DNA of 64,000 nt from Maribacter orientalis (GCF_900109345.1 NZ_FNZN01000003.1:310001-374000), one strand, 5' to 3'. Positions 17,415 to 25,298 are shown, counted from the stretch's first letter. The notes: a model not told the origin generated them from the letters alone. A program made the numbers and translations.

Positions 17415-18092
17415 TCAGATCAACTCTTTTGATTTTTGCTTTTCAATATAAAAGGATTGGCTTACTTTTCTGTACAAGGCCATGTCTAGGCCAATGAACC
17501 AACTAATAAATAATGCAAACGTAAATTTTTGTATGACAGGAAGCGCCTTTATACATATGCCGGTTTCGTAAATATAATAATTGGAAAGAAAGGTGATTAT
17601 ACAGACAACACCTAACAGAAAAAGTTTTTTATAGTTCGTTTTATAAAGTTCTACACAACAAGCAATAAAGGTAACAACGCCGAATACCCCTGCTATGCGT
17701 ATAATTACATCATGATTGCCGATTGCTAAAAATAGAATGGTCAATAATGATAAGTACCCCGAAGTACTCATAATCTTTTTAATGTTATTTTTTGTTTTGA
17801 ATAATTTTGGAAGCAAAGACCATAAAAAAAATATACCGGCACAAAGCAGGCATAAAGCCGTAATTGCATATGTTCGACCTTTGTTGGGTTCCCCGTTGAT
17901 AGCATTGATATCTAATAAGTCGCAAAGATAATTGTGCCAAAAACTAAAACCATCTGTATCTGATACTATCCAAGATCCCCCAGGATAATGTTTAGCAGCC
18001 ATAAAATAAAAAAGAATAAAAGATCCAATACCAATTAAGGGTAGCGACAATAGAAAAAGCTCGTAAGAATCTAATACTGCCTTAGTTTTCAT
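17415..18092 (-). CDS. Six-helix integral membrane protein
   Basis: A 225-residue polytopic protein with about six membrane helices (for example LFLLSLPLIGIGSFILFYF, ITALCLLCAGIFFLWSLLP, FTFALFISWFIGLDMAL) and a first loop containing WIVSDTDGFSFWHNYLCDLLD, reminiscent of DUF998-like membrane proteins. It converges on the AI-2E gene with 13 bp between. Function unknown; no box is seen just upstream, but the hairpin region to its right is transcribed toward it. Confidence 0.65.
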   Translation of the reverse strand: MKTKAVLDSYELFLLSLPLIGIGSFILFYFMAAKHYPGGSWIVSDTDGFSFWHNYLCDLLDINAINGEPNKGRTYAITALCLLCAGIFFLWSLLPKLFKTKNNIKKIMSTSGYLSLLTILFLAIGNHDVIIRIAGVFGVVTFIACCVELYKTNYKKLFLLGVVCIITFLSNYYIYETGICIKALPVIQKFTFALFISWFIGLDMALYRKVSQSFYIEKQKSKELI

Positions 18093-18143
18093 GAGCAGTT
18101 AGTTGTATAGGTTCTATTGTTAAAATTGAAACGTATAAAAACA

Positions 18144-18172
18144 GAAACAGGAGGCCTATGGTCTCCTGTTTC
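18144..18172. terminator. Bidirectional terminator-like hairpin
   Basis: GAAACAGGAG pairs with CTCCTGTTTC around a 9-nt loop. On the minus strand it is followed by TGTTTTT, so it can end the hairpin-region transcript before the membrane-protein gene at 18092. Confidence 0.6.
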
Positions 18173-18326
18173 TTTTGAAGTGTTCGTTTTATTCTTTGCG
18201 TTACATCTAACCTTAAGTCATCTTATCGCTAAAATGATATAGGGGCGATTTTATCAATAAATAATTCGGACACTTTCCGACCTTTATAACCTTGCGATTA
18301 TATTGGCCTTTCTCTAATTGTTTTTT

Positions 18327-18365
18327 AAAAAGGACCAGAATTCCAGATTATCCGGTCCTTTTTTT
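18327..18365. terminator. Terminator-like hairpin
   Basis: AAAAAGGACC pairs with GGTCCTTTTT over 10 bp with a 17-nt loop; flanked by A on one side and T on both strands, so it could act in either direction. Confidence 0.6.
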
Positions 18366-18466
18366 GGTATCGCATTTCTATAAATTTTGAACGCAGATCA
18401 AGCTACAATGTACTAGCTACATTTTCACTTATTTTTCTCTATAAAAGAAATGTGCGCGATACCAAA
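18363..18466. repeat. Imperfect inverted repeat enclosing about 66 bp
   Basis: TTTGGTATCGCATTTCT at 18363-18379 recurs inverted at 18446-18466 with four extra bases (GTGC) in the right arm. The enclosed segment is AT-rich and carries no clear gene. It could be a large hairpin in RNA or a small palindromic element. Confidence 0.55.
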
Positions 18467-18968
18467 TATATGGCCGCTAAGGCATTGCTGCTTAGAAGCC
18501 TTAATTTTTAGTTATAATTTTAAAGAAGAAACAGGAAGCCGAAACTTCCTATTTTCCATAAAGAATTAAATTTGTTGTTACCTTTTATCAATCTTTTAAA
18601 CCAACTTATTGCTAAGATTATTTAACATATTGATTTGGGTAGCGACAGCATTTCCTTCTTTACTATGACTTGTATCCTCTTGCGATGATGCAAATCAATT
18701 CTTTTTTATTTTATAAGAAACCAAGTCACCGCAGTAACCTGGTTTCTAAGAAGATGATATTTCACCAGTTTGCGCTTACACTGACTCTTATTTGTGAGTA
18801 TTGCTAAACCCAAATAGAATTCAAACGGGCAAAATGTTTACGTGTTATCTTCTTCTTTTTAAATTGAATCCCGGTTCCCCCGAACAAGATTCAAATGGCT
18901 ATTAATTTCAAAGAACATTATTATTTTTGATTATGATGCTAAATTAAGGCAAGCTTGACATCTTCAAA

Positions 18969-18982
18969 ATGACCTAGGTCAG
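18969..18982 (-). promoter_or_regulatory. Fnr-like box 10, driving the hairpin region
   Basis: ATGACCTAGGTCAG overlaps the stop codon of the HtrA-like gene. On the minus strand TAATTTAG (18939-18946) is centred 33 bp downstream, which predicts a transcript running left from about 18935. No matching -7 element exists on the other side. Confidence 0.55.
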
Positions 18983-20025
18983 TTTGAAGAAAATTTTTCG
19001 GTTTTAGGAATTTTTAATGATAAATTCATGATTTTTCCCTTTCTTAAAATAGTGGTTTTTAAGGTGTCACCGAATTGAAGGTTATGTATAATTGACCAAG
19101 CCATGGTAAGATTTTTTTCATTCGTTAATGGTATATCGTTAAAAGTCAATAAAATATCGCCACCAACATCTAATTGTCCCCCCTCAATATTTAGTTGATA
19201 GAATGACCCCCTTAAGCCTAAGTTGTCTCCTAAGGATTTTGGGGCAACTTTTTGAACCATTACCCCGGCACTTTGTGGTAAGTTCAATATTTCTGCTAAT
19301 GGTCCAGTAATAAAATAGGCCTCAATACCGGTCCAAAGTGGTCTTTCATCGCAAAGCAGTTCTTTGGCAATATTAGAGGTAGCGGCAAATGATATACCTT
19401 GAAACCCTTCAGAATGGCTTAAAATAAAACTAGCAATGCCAATTACTTCTCCTTTCATATTAAATAATGGCCCGCCAGAACTACCCTCGTTAACGGCAGC
19501 ATCGGTTTGTATGAATTCTGTTTTTATGAATCCGCTCGATACCTGTTTTCTTGAATATTTTCCACTTATGTAACCAACAGAAAGTGAATGGCCTAAGCCA
19601 AATGGCGACCCGATGACAAAAACTTGATCACCAATTTTAACTTTATCAGAATCGGCTAAAGTTACAACTGCAAGGGGTGTGCTTTTCGACTCGGTCAGTC
19701 TAATTAATGCTACATCAGCTGTAGGGTAAGAGTATAGAACTTGTGCCGGAACTTCTTCTCCATCCGAAAAAACTACCTGAATCATAGTTGCGTTTTGAAC
19801 GATATGCGCGGCTGTCATGATATCACCGTCATTTGAAATAACGAAGCCCGACCCAAGGCCTTCAAGTGTTACCAAAGTTTTCATTTTTCCCTGGCCATAA
19901 ATTTCTGGTTGCCAAGTTTTAATAAGTACAACAGATGCATTGGCCTCTTCATATAATTCGCTTATACTTTGAGATGTGGCGAACGTTACATATAAAAATG
20001 AAATTAATAGTATAATCGTTTTCAT
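18979..20025 (-). CDS. HtrA/Deg-like trypsin-fold protease
   Basis: A 348-residue exported serine protease with signal peptide (ending FATSQS), a trypsin-like domain with the triad His74 (TAAHIV), Asp104 (TADVALIRL) and Ser183 (NEGSSGGPLF), and a C-terminal PDZ-like domain (about 240-340) starting SAGVMVQKVAPKSLGDNLGL. One PDZ domain and the length fit DegS/HtrA-type periplasmic proteases. It follows the small membrane-protein gene at 20242 by 28 bp, so the two form an operon under box 11. Its stop codon lies inside box 10. Confidence 0.88.
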   Translation of the reverse strand: MKTIILLISFLYVTFATSQSISELYEEANASVVLIKTWQPEIYGQGKMKTLVTLEGLGSGFVISNDGDIMTAAHIVQNATMIQVVFSDGEEVPAQVLYSYPTADVALIRLTESKSTPLAVVTLADSDKVKIGDQVFVIGSPFGLGHSLSVGYISGKYSRKQVSSGFIKTEFIQTDAAVNEGSSGGPLFNMKGEVIGIASFILSHSEGFQGISFAATSNIAKELLCDERPLWTGIEAYFITGPLAEILNLPQSAGVMVQKVAPKSLGDNLGLRGSFYQLNIEGGQLDVGGDILLTFNDIPLTNEKNLTMAWSIIHNLQFGDTLKTTILRKGKIMNLSLKIPKTEKFSSN

Positions 20026-20053
20026 GGTATATTATTGAAACTATTCATGCCAA

Positions 20054-20242
20054 TTAAATATTAGTACTAGATATGGAAGGTTCCAAGACGTTAAAGAGTG
20101 GTTCTAACTTTGGTAGAATGATTTTTGTTCTTTCACTTTTATATAGTTGAGTTTTGCCTTGTTGCACGGTAAATTTCTTTTGATTTAAACCGAACGTTAA
20201 TAAAATGAGGATAGCAAAAGTGGTTAGTATTAGAATATTCAT
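20054..20242 (-). CDS. Small membrane protein upstream of HtrA-like protease
   Basis: A 62-residue protein with an N-terminal hydrophobic segment (MNILILTTFAILILLTFGL) and a polar remainder, so either membrane anchored or secreted. It is positioned between box 11 and the protease gene and reads in the same direction. It may be a partner or substrate of the protease; that rests only on gene order. Confidence 0.5.
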   Translation of the reverse strand: MNILILTTFAILILLTFGLNQKKFTVQQGKTQLYKSERTKIILPKLEPLFNVLEPSISSTNI

Positions 20243-20306
20243 ATTTCTAAAGTTATAATTGATAATAAATTACATGACAAAGTAATCTTAGATGGTTTAC
20301 TATGAA

Positions 20307-20320
20307 ATGATGTACGTCAT
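20307..20320 (-). promoter_or_regulatory. Fnr-like box 11, for the small protein/HtrA operon
   Basis: ATGATGTACGTCAT is a near-perfect palindrome. TACTTTGT (20277-20284, minus strand) is centred 33 bp downstream, before the start at 20242. Confidence 0.65.
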
Positions 20321-20422
20321 ACATAAAATGCAGTCATCATTTACTTTCTTCAATGAAATAGCTCAATAATTAGGGATAACCTGCTCAAAATCGGTTAGGT
20401 ATTTTAATGTTACTTATTGTGC

Positions 20423-20440
20423 GTGATACTTTAGTATCAC
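20423..20440. promoter_or_regulatory. Inverted repeat upstream of a response regulator gene
   Basis: GTGATACT-TT-AGTATCAC has perfect 8-bp arms, 100 bp before the ATG at 20541. Its geometry differs from the 14-bp boxes. It may be an operator for the response regulator gene. Confidence 0.35.
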
Positions 20441-20540
20441 AGTAAGCCTTAACTTTAATTTGGGTATAAAATATTATTTTTCCTACAGGTAATATTTTTT
20501 TTGTATCTTTTTTATTCTCTTTTTACTAGAACTTAATACC

Positions 20541-20918
20541 ATGATAAAGATTCTTATTATAGAAGATGATAACGCTATTCGAGAAAATACTTCTGAACTT
20601 TTGGAACTTGAAGGGTATTCTACTTTAACGGCTTCAAATGGAAAAATAGGTTTAGAAAAAATTAAACGTCATCTGCCAGATTTAATACTTTGCGATCTTC
20701 GAATGCCCGAAATGGATGGTTTTACTGTACTTAAGAACCTTGGCCAATGTACTGATATGAAAAGAATACCATTAATATTCTTTAGTGCCAAATCTGAAAA
20801 AATAGATATAAAGATAGGCATGGATGCCGGTGCAGAAGCTTATCTCGTGAAGCCTTTTGAATTTGAAGAGCTTTTGGCATCCATCGAAAAATGCTTAAAT
20901 AATAAAAAAGAAGTTTAA
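20541..20918 (+). CDS. Single-domain response regulator
   Basis: A 125-residue CheY-like receiver with the acidic pair DD (residues 9-10), phospho-acceptor Asp52 in LCDLRMPEMDG, Ser in FFSAKSE and the conserved Lys in LVKPFEFEE. There is no output domain, so it works through protein contact or a phosphorelay. A stand-alone receiver fits the orphan PAS kinase at 6490-7845, which lacks a cognate; this is inference. Confidence 0.9.
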   Translation: MIKILIIEDDNAIRENTSELLELEGYSTLTASNGKIGLEKIKRHLPDLILCDLRMPEMDGFTVLKNLGQCTDMKRIPLIFFSAKSEKIDIKIGMDAGAEAYLVKPFEFEELLASIEKCLNNKKEV

Positions 20919-20991
20919 TAAGATTAAGTAGCACTTTCGAATAGAATATTTCTTTTCTTCATTAGATTATAACACAGTTTATTTTATCTAC

Positions 20992-21005
20992 CTGATTCAA
21001 ATCAT
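20992..21005 (+). promoter_or_regulatory. Fnr-like box 12, for the baeRF gene
   Basis: CTGATTCAAATCAT with TACTTTGG (21028-21035) centred 33 bp downstream. The leader to the start at 21047-21053 is very short, under 15 nt. Confidence 0.5.
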
Positions 21006-21046
21006 TTTACCTTTTCTGTTCAATCGGTACTTTGGCAGAAAATTGA

Positions 21047-22225
21047 TTGAACATGTATACTGCTGAAAAACATCCGTTACCAAAAGCAACTTTTGAAACA
21101 TTAATAGAGAAGAACGCCCTTTATTGTGTGTCCATATACCTTTCAATGGATAAAAAAGGGATGCAACAAAACCTTCATTTGGCTCAAGCCTTGTTGAAAA
21201 ACTGTTTAGAAGAGGTACGCGTAGTATTGTTGCAACATCAACTACAGGAAAATGAAGTAGAAGATTACCTTGACCCTATAGCTCAATTATTAAAAAAGGT
21301 AGATTTATGGCGAAACCCATCTGACGGTCTCGCTATCTTTTTAGATTTCGAAGCGGGGCTACAATACTATCATATACCAATACCTTTTGAGACACAAACA
21401 TATGTGGCAAGTCATTTTTACCTGAAGCCCTTGTTACCGATTTACCATAATGATGGCCTATACTACCTTTTGGAGCTAAGTCGTGATTATGTAAAGCTAT
21501 ATAAAGCATCAAGATATCATTTTGAGGATCTATACGTCGAAGATTTTGCGCCTAAACGCTTAGAAGAGGCCGTTGGGTTTGATTATAAACCAAAAATGTT
21601 ACAGTTTAGAAGTGGACAGGATATAGGTGGAGCAGGTCTATTTCATGGACACGGAGAGGGTAAGGATGATAATAAAAAAGAATTGGTCAAATTTTTTAGG
21701 GAGATTGATAAAGGAGTGAAAAAGACCATTGAAAATCAAAATGCTCCTTTATTATTGGCTTGTACCGATTACCTGTATAGTATTTATAAACAAACAAGTT
21801 CCTATAAAAACGTTTATGATAAGCATTTGGGTGGTGATCCAGAATTTAAAGTAAAGACTTCATTGCATCAAGATTCTTGGGATTTAATAGAACCCCATTT
21901 TAAAAAACTTAAGTCTGATATGATACGTAAGTTTAAAGAATTATATCATACCCAAAAAACCTCGTATGAAACAGGCAATATACTAAGTGCTGCCTTAAAT
22001 GGAACTGTAGATACCCTTTTCATTGAAAACGAGAAAGATATTTTTGGTACGTTTAATTTAAAAACCAATAAGGTAATCATAGATAAATCAAAAGATATCA
22101 GTAATGCTTCATTAACGAATTTGGCTGCTTTAGAAACCTTTAGACAAGGTGGTAAGGTGTTTTTTTTACCTGCTGAAGATATGCCTGTGAAAAATAGTAA
22201 CCTAAATGCAATTTTTAGGTATTGA
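21047..22225 (+). CDS. baeRF-family (bacterial eRF1-like) protein
   Basis: About 390 residues; the start may be the TTG at 21047 or the ATG at 21053. It matches the layout of the bacterial archaeo-eukaryotic release factor-like families: an N-terminal domain (FETLIEKNALYCVSIYLSM), the block GLYYLLELSRDYVKLYKASR, a central Gly/His loop near GAGLFHGHGEGKDD where eRF1 has GGQ-like residues, and a C-terminal domain with GTVDTLFIENE and ALETFRQGGKVFFLP. These proteins are proposed to act on stalled or hibernating ribosomes. The domain call is by recalled pattern; the function is not proven. Confidence 0.65.
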   Translation: MNMYTAEKHPLPKATFETLIEKNALYCVSIYLSMDKKGMQQNLHLAQALLKNCLEEVRVVLLQHQLQENEVEDYLDPIAQLLKKVDLWRNPSDGLAIFLDFEAGLQYYHIPIPFETQTYVASHFYLKPLLPIYHNDGLYYLLELSRDYVKLYKASRYHFEDLYVEDFAPKRLEEAVGFDYKPKMLQFRSGQDIGGAGLFHGHGEGKDDNKKELVKFFREIDKGVKKTIENQNAPLLLACTDYLYSIYKQTSSYKNVYDKHLGGDPEFKVKTSLHQDSWDLIEPHFKKLKSDMIRKFKELYHTQKTSYETGNILSAALNGTVDTLFIENEKDIFGTFNLKTNKVIIDKSKDISNASLTNLAALETFRQGGKVFFLPAEDMPVKNSNLNAIFRY

Positions 22226-22345
22226 CCTTTTTCTGAAAGTCATTTATTTAAGTATTACGAGAAAACCACGCGAGTTGAATCATTGTCAATGAAACGAATG
22301 ATTCTCTTATTTGGTTGAGTTTTTTTAATAATTAAAAAGAGAGAC

Positions 22346-23038
22346 ATGAAACTTAGATGTATAGTATTGGACAATTCCATTATACAGCAAAAGATAATGG
22401 AGAAAATGATAAACAACCATCCAAACTTGGTATTGTCTGGCATGTGTAGTAGTGGGTTAGAAGCCAATTATCGAATAACGAATAATAAAATAGACTTAAT
22501 GTTTTTGGATGTTGATTTGCCGTTAGGTTCCGGATTTGATTTTTTGGAATCCTTAGAAAATCCACCGCAGACAATATTGACTTCAAATAATCCGGATTAT
22601 GCTGTAAAGGCGTTTGAATATAATATTTCATATTACTTGTTAAAACCTATTACGTCGATGAGTTTTAACATTGCTGTTGAAAAGGTATTAAAGCAACAAA
22701 CCATTTTAAATCAGAAAATGGGAGAGGAAGAATTTGTATTCGTAAAAAGTAATTTAAAAAAGGTAAAAGTAGTACTACGAGATATCAAATGGGTAAGGGC
22801 AATAGGCGATTACATAAAAATAGTAACTGCAAAGCAAAATTTCATTGTTCACTTAACAATGAAAGGATTCGAAAAAATGCTGCCGGAAGACAAGTTTCTA
22901 AGGATACATAAATCATATATCGTAAACCTTAAAAGTATAGAACAGTTCAGTTGTAAAGATGTTGAAATAAGTGGAAAATCATTGCCTTTAAGCAAGAGCA
23001 AAAAAGAGGTGCTTTCTGATAAATTGATGTTTAGTTGA
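22346..23038 (+). CDS. LytTR-family response regulator
   Basis: A 230-residue regulator: receiver domain with phospho-acceptor Asp55 in LMFLDVDLPLGSGF and Lys in YLLKPITSM, then a LytTR DNA-binding domain (about 130-228) with the typical VFVKSNLKKVKVVLRDIKWV, LRIHKSYIVNL and GKSLPLSKSKK blocks. Such regulators normally pair with a membrane histidine kinase of the LytS/His_kinase type, which is not next to it here. No box is seen in front of it. Confidence 0.9.
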   Translation: MKLRCIVLDNSIIQQKIMEKMINNHPNLVLSGMCSSGLEANYRITNNKIDLMFLDVDLPLGSGFDFLESLENPPQTILTSNNPDYAVKAFEYNISYYLLKPITSMSFNIAVEKVLKQQTILNQKMGEEEFVFVKSNLKKVKVVLRDIKWVRAIGDYIKIVTAKQNFIVHLTMKGFEKMLPEDKFLRIHKSYIVNLKSIEQFSCKDVEISGKSLPLSKSKKEVLSDKLMFS

Positions 23039-23159
23039 AAACCAATTGGTGTTCTTGTCATTCGTTGACACCTATTTGACTAAACCTAGTTTAACATAGC
23101 TGTAGTTTCTTTAAAGTTATTGATACACCTCATTTTCAGCATAAAATATTCTATTGTTA

Positions 23160-23173
23160 GTGACCTATATCAT
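23160..23173 (+). promoter_or_regulatory. Fnr-like box 13, for the methyltransferase gene
   Basis: GTGACCTATATCAT with GATTTTTA (23196-23203) centred 33 bp downstream; start codon at 23226. Confidence 0.5.
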
Positions 23174-23225
23174 TTCAATACCAATTTATTCTATCGATTT
23201 TTAAGGTAATCATAAAATAAGTATA

Positions 23226-23864
23226 ATGCCACACACGAAAAAATTTGACCAAAATGTTGAAGCTTATGAGCAATGGTATGAAGACTACCCGGAGGTATTT
23301 GAATCAGAGCTTTTAGCAATAAAAGAGCAGTTTCAGAAATTACCCGAAAATCTTCATGGTATCGAAGTGGGCTTGGGAACAGCCAGGTTTTCTGTGCCTT
23401 TAGGAATTAAGGAAGGGATAGAGCCTTCTAAAGAAATGGCGGCATTGGCCGTTAAAAGAGGAATTTCAGTAGTAGACGGGTATGCCGAACAGCTACCATT
23501 TGGTGACCTGAAATTTGATTTTGTACTTTTTGTGACCATATGTCACTTAGATAATGTAAAGTATGCCTTTGCCGAAGCATATAGAGTTCTTAAGCCAAAA
23601 GGAGCAATTTTAATAGGCTTTCTAGATAAGGATAGGAGTGTAGCCAAACAATATATAGAAAATCGGCATAGAAGTACATTTTTTACAAATGCTAATTTTT
23701 TCACGGTCAGCAGAATGCAGACCTTGCTTAAAGATGTTGGTTTCAAAAATTTGGAATATAATCAAACACTCTTTGGTGATTTAGATGAAATAAAAGAAGT
23801 ACAAATGCCTAAAGAGGGTTTTGGTGAAGGGTCTTTTGTTGTTGTAAAAGCTACCAAGAAATAG
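23226..23864 (+). CDS. Class I SAM-dependent methyltransferase
   Basis: A 212-residue UbiE-like methyltransferase. Motif I is IEVGLGTARFSVPLG, post-motif I is IEPSKEMAALA, and the downstream blocks DFVLFVTICHLDN and AYRVLKPKGAILIGFLD are in the usual order. The substrate, a small molecule or metalloid, cannot be decided. It stands alone behind box 13. Confidence 0.82.
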   Translation: MPHTKKFDQNVEAYEQWYEDYPEVFESELLAIKEQFQKLPENLHGIEVGLGTARFSVPLGIKEGIEPSKEMAALAVKRGISVVDGYAEQLPFGDLKFDFVLFVTICHLDNVKYAFAEAYRVLKPKGAILIGFLDKDRSVAKQYIENRHRSTFFTNANFFTVSRMQTLLKDVGFKNLEYNQTLFGDLDEIKEVQMPKEGFGEGSFVVVKATKK

Positions 23865-23926
23865 AGGGTAATCATGAATATCACAAGTTGCTAAAACGAA
23901 TTTTATAGACGAATATGTGTTTTTAC

Positions 23927-24568
23927 TTAAAGACCAAGTGTCTTTTTTGAATTGGTTTTCTCTAGTATTTGTATGGCTTCGTGATCAGAAACTTGTTCGA
24001 ATTCTTCATAGAATTGGCCAACCGCCTGGAAATTATCAGGTATAAGTATACAGATGACTTCATCTACATTTTCGGTATTTGATATTTTATGGATTGCAGA
24101 AACTGGAGCAACAGGTATAGCTACTATAATTTTAGATGGTTTTTGTTTGTATACTAGTTCTACAGTCGCTAACAATGTATTGCCCGTTGCGACACCATCA
24201 TCGACTATAATTACCGTCTTGTTCTTTAAATTTGACGGAGATTGATGCTTATAATATTGATTGTACCGATCCCTTAGCGTTTTACGTATGTGGGCGGTCT
24301 CGGCGTCAATATAGCTTTTGTCAATGCCCACGGCATTGGTTAAGATGATGTTTTCTAAACTAACGGCACCAATAGCATATTCTTTATTGATTGGATGTCC
24401 TATTTTTTTAGTTAGAACCACATCTAATGGAGCATTTAGTTCTTTTGCTACTAACGCTCCTATAGGCAAACCACCTCTAGGTATAGCCAATACGATTACG
24501 TTTTCATCTTTGTACTTCACTAACTTTTTAGCTAGTTGTGTTCCTGCATCAAATCTGTTTTCAAACAT
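23927..24568 (-). CDS. Phosphoribosyltransferase-family protein
   Basis: A 213-residue type I PRTase fold with the PRPP-binding loop VIIVDDGVATGNTLLA and N-terminal VLAIPRGGLPIGALVAKEL. It belongs to the broad ComF/Rv0571c-like class often found next to or fused with a dienelactone-hydrolase domain. The gene upstream, seven bases away, encodes precisely that hydrolase. The nucleobase substrate is unknown. Confidence 0.85.
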   Translation of the reverse strand: MFENRFDAGTQLAKKLVKYKDENVIVLAIPRGGLPIGALVAKELNAPLDVVLTKKIGHPINKEYAIGAVSLENIILTNAVGIDKSYIDAETAHIRKTLRDRYNQYYKHQSPSNLKNKTVIIVDDGVATGNTLLATVELVYKQKPSKIIVAIPVAPVSAIHKISNTENVDEVICILIPDNFQAVGQFYEEFEQVSDHEAIQILEKTNSKKTLGL

Positions 24569-24574
24569 GGGTTT

Positions 24575-25228
24575 TTATTTTTTGTTCAATATATGTTTAG
24601 TGAACCATGATGCCGATATTCGTGAAACTTCCTCCAATTTTCCCGGCTCCTCAAACAAATGCGTTGCATTTGGTATAATTTCTAATTTCCGCTCGCATTT
24701 TAGTTCTTGATAGGCTTTTTCATTCAGTTCAATAACTACATCATCCAAACCTCCAACGATTAATAGTGTGGGAGCGGTAACCTTATGGAGGTCTTTTAGC
24801 GCGAGATCGGGTCGTCCACCTCGTGAAATAACAGTTTTTATATCGTCACCATAGAAAGCCGCGGCCTTCAAGGCTGATGCGGCCCCAGTACTGGCCCCAA
24901 AATAACCGATGGGCAAGTTTTTAGTGTCTTGTAGTTGTTGTGCCCATTGCGTTACATCTATAAGGCGAAGTGTGAGTAAATCGATATTGAATCGATTTTC
25001 GTAGATTTTGTCTTCATCTACTGTTAATAGATCAAAGAGTAAAGTGGCCAAGTGATTTTTTTGTAAAATCTCGGCCACATAATTATTTCGAGGACTTAGG
25101 CGGCTGCTACCACTTCCATGTGAAAAAATGACTAAGCCTATGGGGTTTTGGGGTACGGCCAGATTTCCTTTAAGTATTACCCCGTCTATCTGTATACTTA
25201 CGGTTCTATGGTTAAACTCGTTTTTCAT
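24575..25228 (-). CDS. Dienelactone-hydrolase-like alpha/beta hydrolase
   Basis: A 217-residue alpha/beta hydrolase with oxyanion region FSHGSGSSRLSPRN, nucleophile Ser in GYFGASTGAA, Asp in VGGLDDVVIELN and the final His in IIPNATHLFEEPG. It heads a two-gene operon with the phosphoribosyltransferase and lies behind box 14. In other bacteria the two domains are known as one polypeptide, which supports a joint role; the reaction is not known. Confidence 0.85.
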   Translation of the reverse strand: MKNEFNHRTVSIQIDGVILKGNLAVPQNPIGLVIFSHGSGSSRLSPRNNYVAEILQKNHLATLLFDLLTVDEDKIYENRFNIDLLTLRLIDVTQWAQQLQDTKNLPIGYFGASTGAASALKAAAFYGDDIKTVISRGGRPDLALKDLHKVTAPTLLIVGGLDDVVIELNEKAYQELKCERKLEIIPNATHLFEEPGKLEEVSRISASWFTKHILNKK

Positions 25229-25284
25229 TTTTTGATTTTCTGTTTACCAAAAATTGAAAGTAAGGGAAGGTTGTGGCGTATAAA

Positions 25285-25298
25285 ATGATACAGGTCAT
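25285..25298 (-). promoter_or_regulatory. Fnr-like box 14, for the hydrolase/PRTase operon
   Basis: ATGATACAGGTCAT is a near-perfect palindrome; TACTTTCA (25255-25262, minus strand) is centred 33 bp downstream, before the start at 25228. It is the rightmost site seen in the window. Confidence 0.65.

Larger units (their letters stand above)
18093..18946 (-). ncRNA. Putative hairpin-array transcript(s), possibly small RNAs
   Basis: This region of nearly 900 bp has no convincing protein gene. It holds five hairpins at 18144-18172, 18327-18365, 18533-18550, 18716-18747 and 18866-18892. Three of them (18144, 18533, 18716) end on the minus strand in TTTCT and are each preceded by the core TTAGCRATA about 50-55 nt upstream, giving three module-like repeats. 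The right end carries box 10 with a leftward -7 element, predicting a transcript start near 18935. A 19-codon frame (18859-18918, MFFEINSHLNLVRG...) is the only short frame at the expected start position. Small RNAs, or decayed small genes with their terminators, are the main options. Confidence 0.4.

Noticed and set aside
18665-18678. Additional palindrome box (ATGACTTGTATCCT)
   Set aside because: One core mismatch (TCC for TCA) and no -7-like element 33 bp away on either strand.
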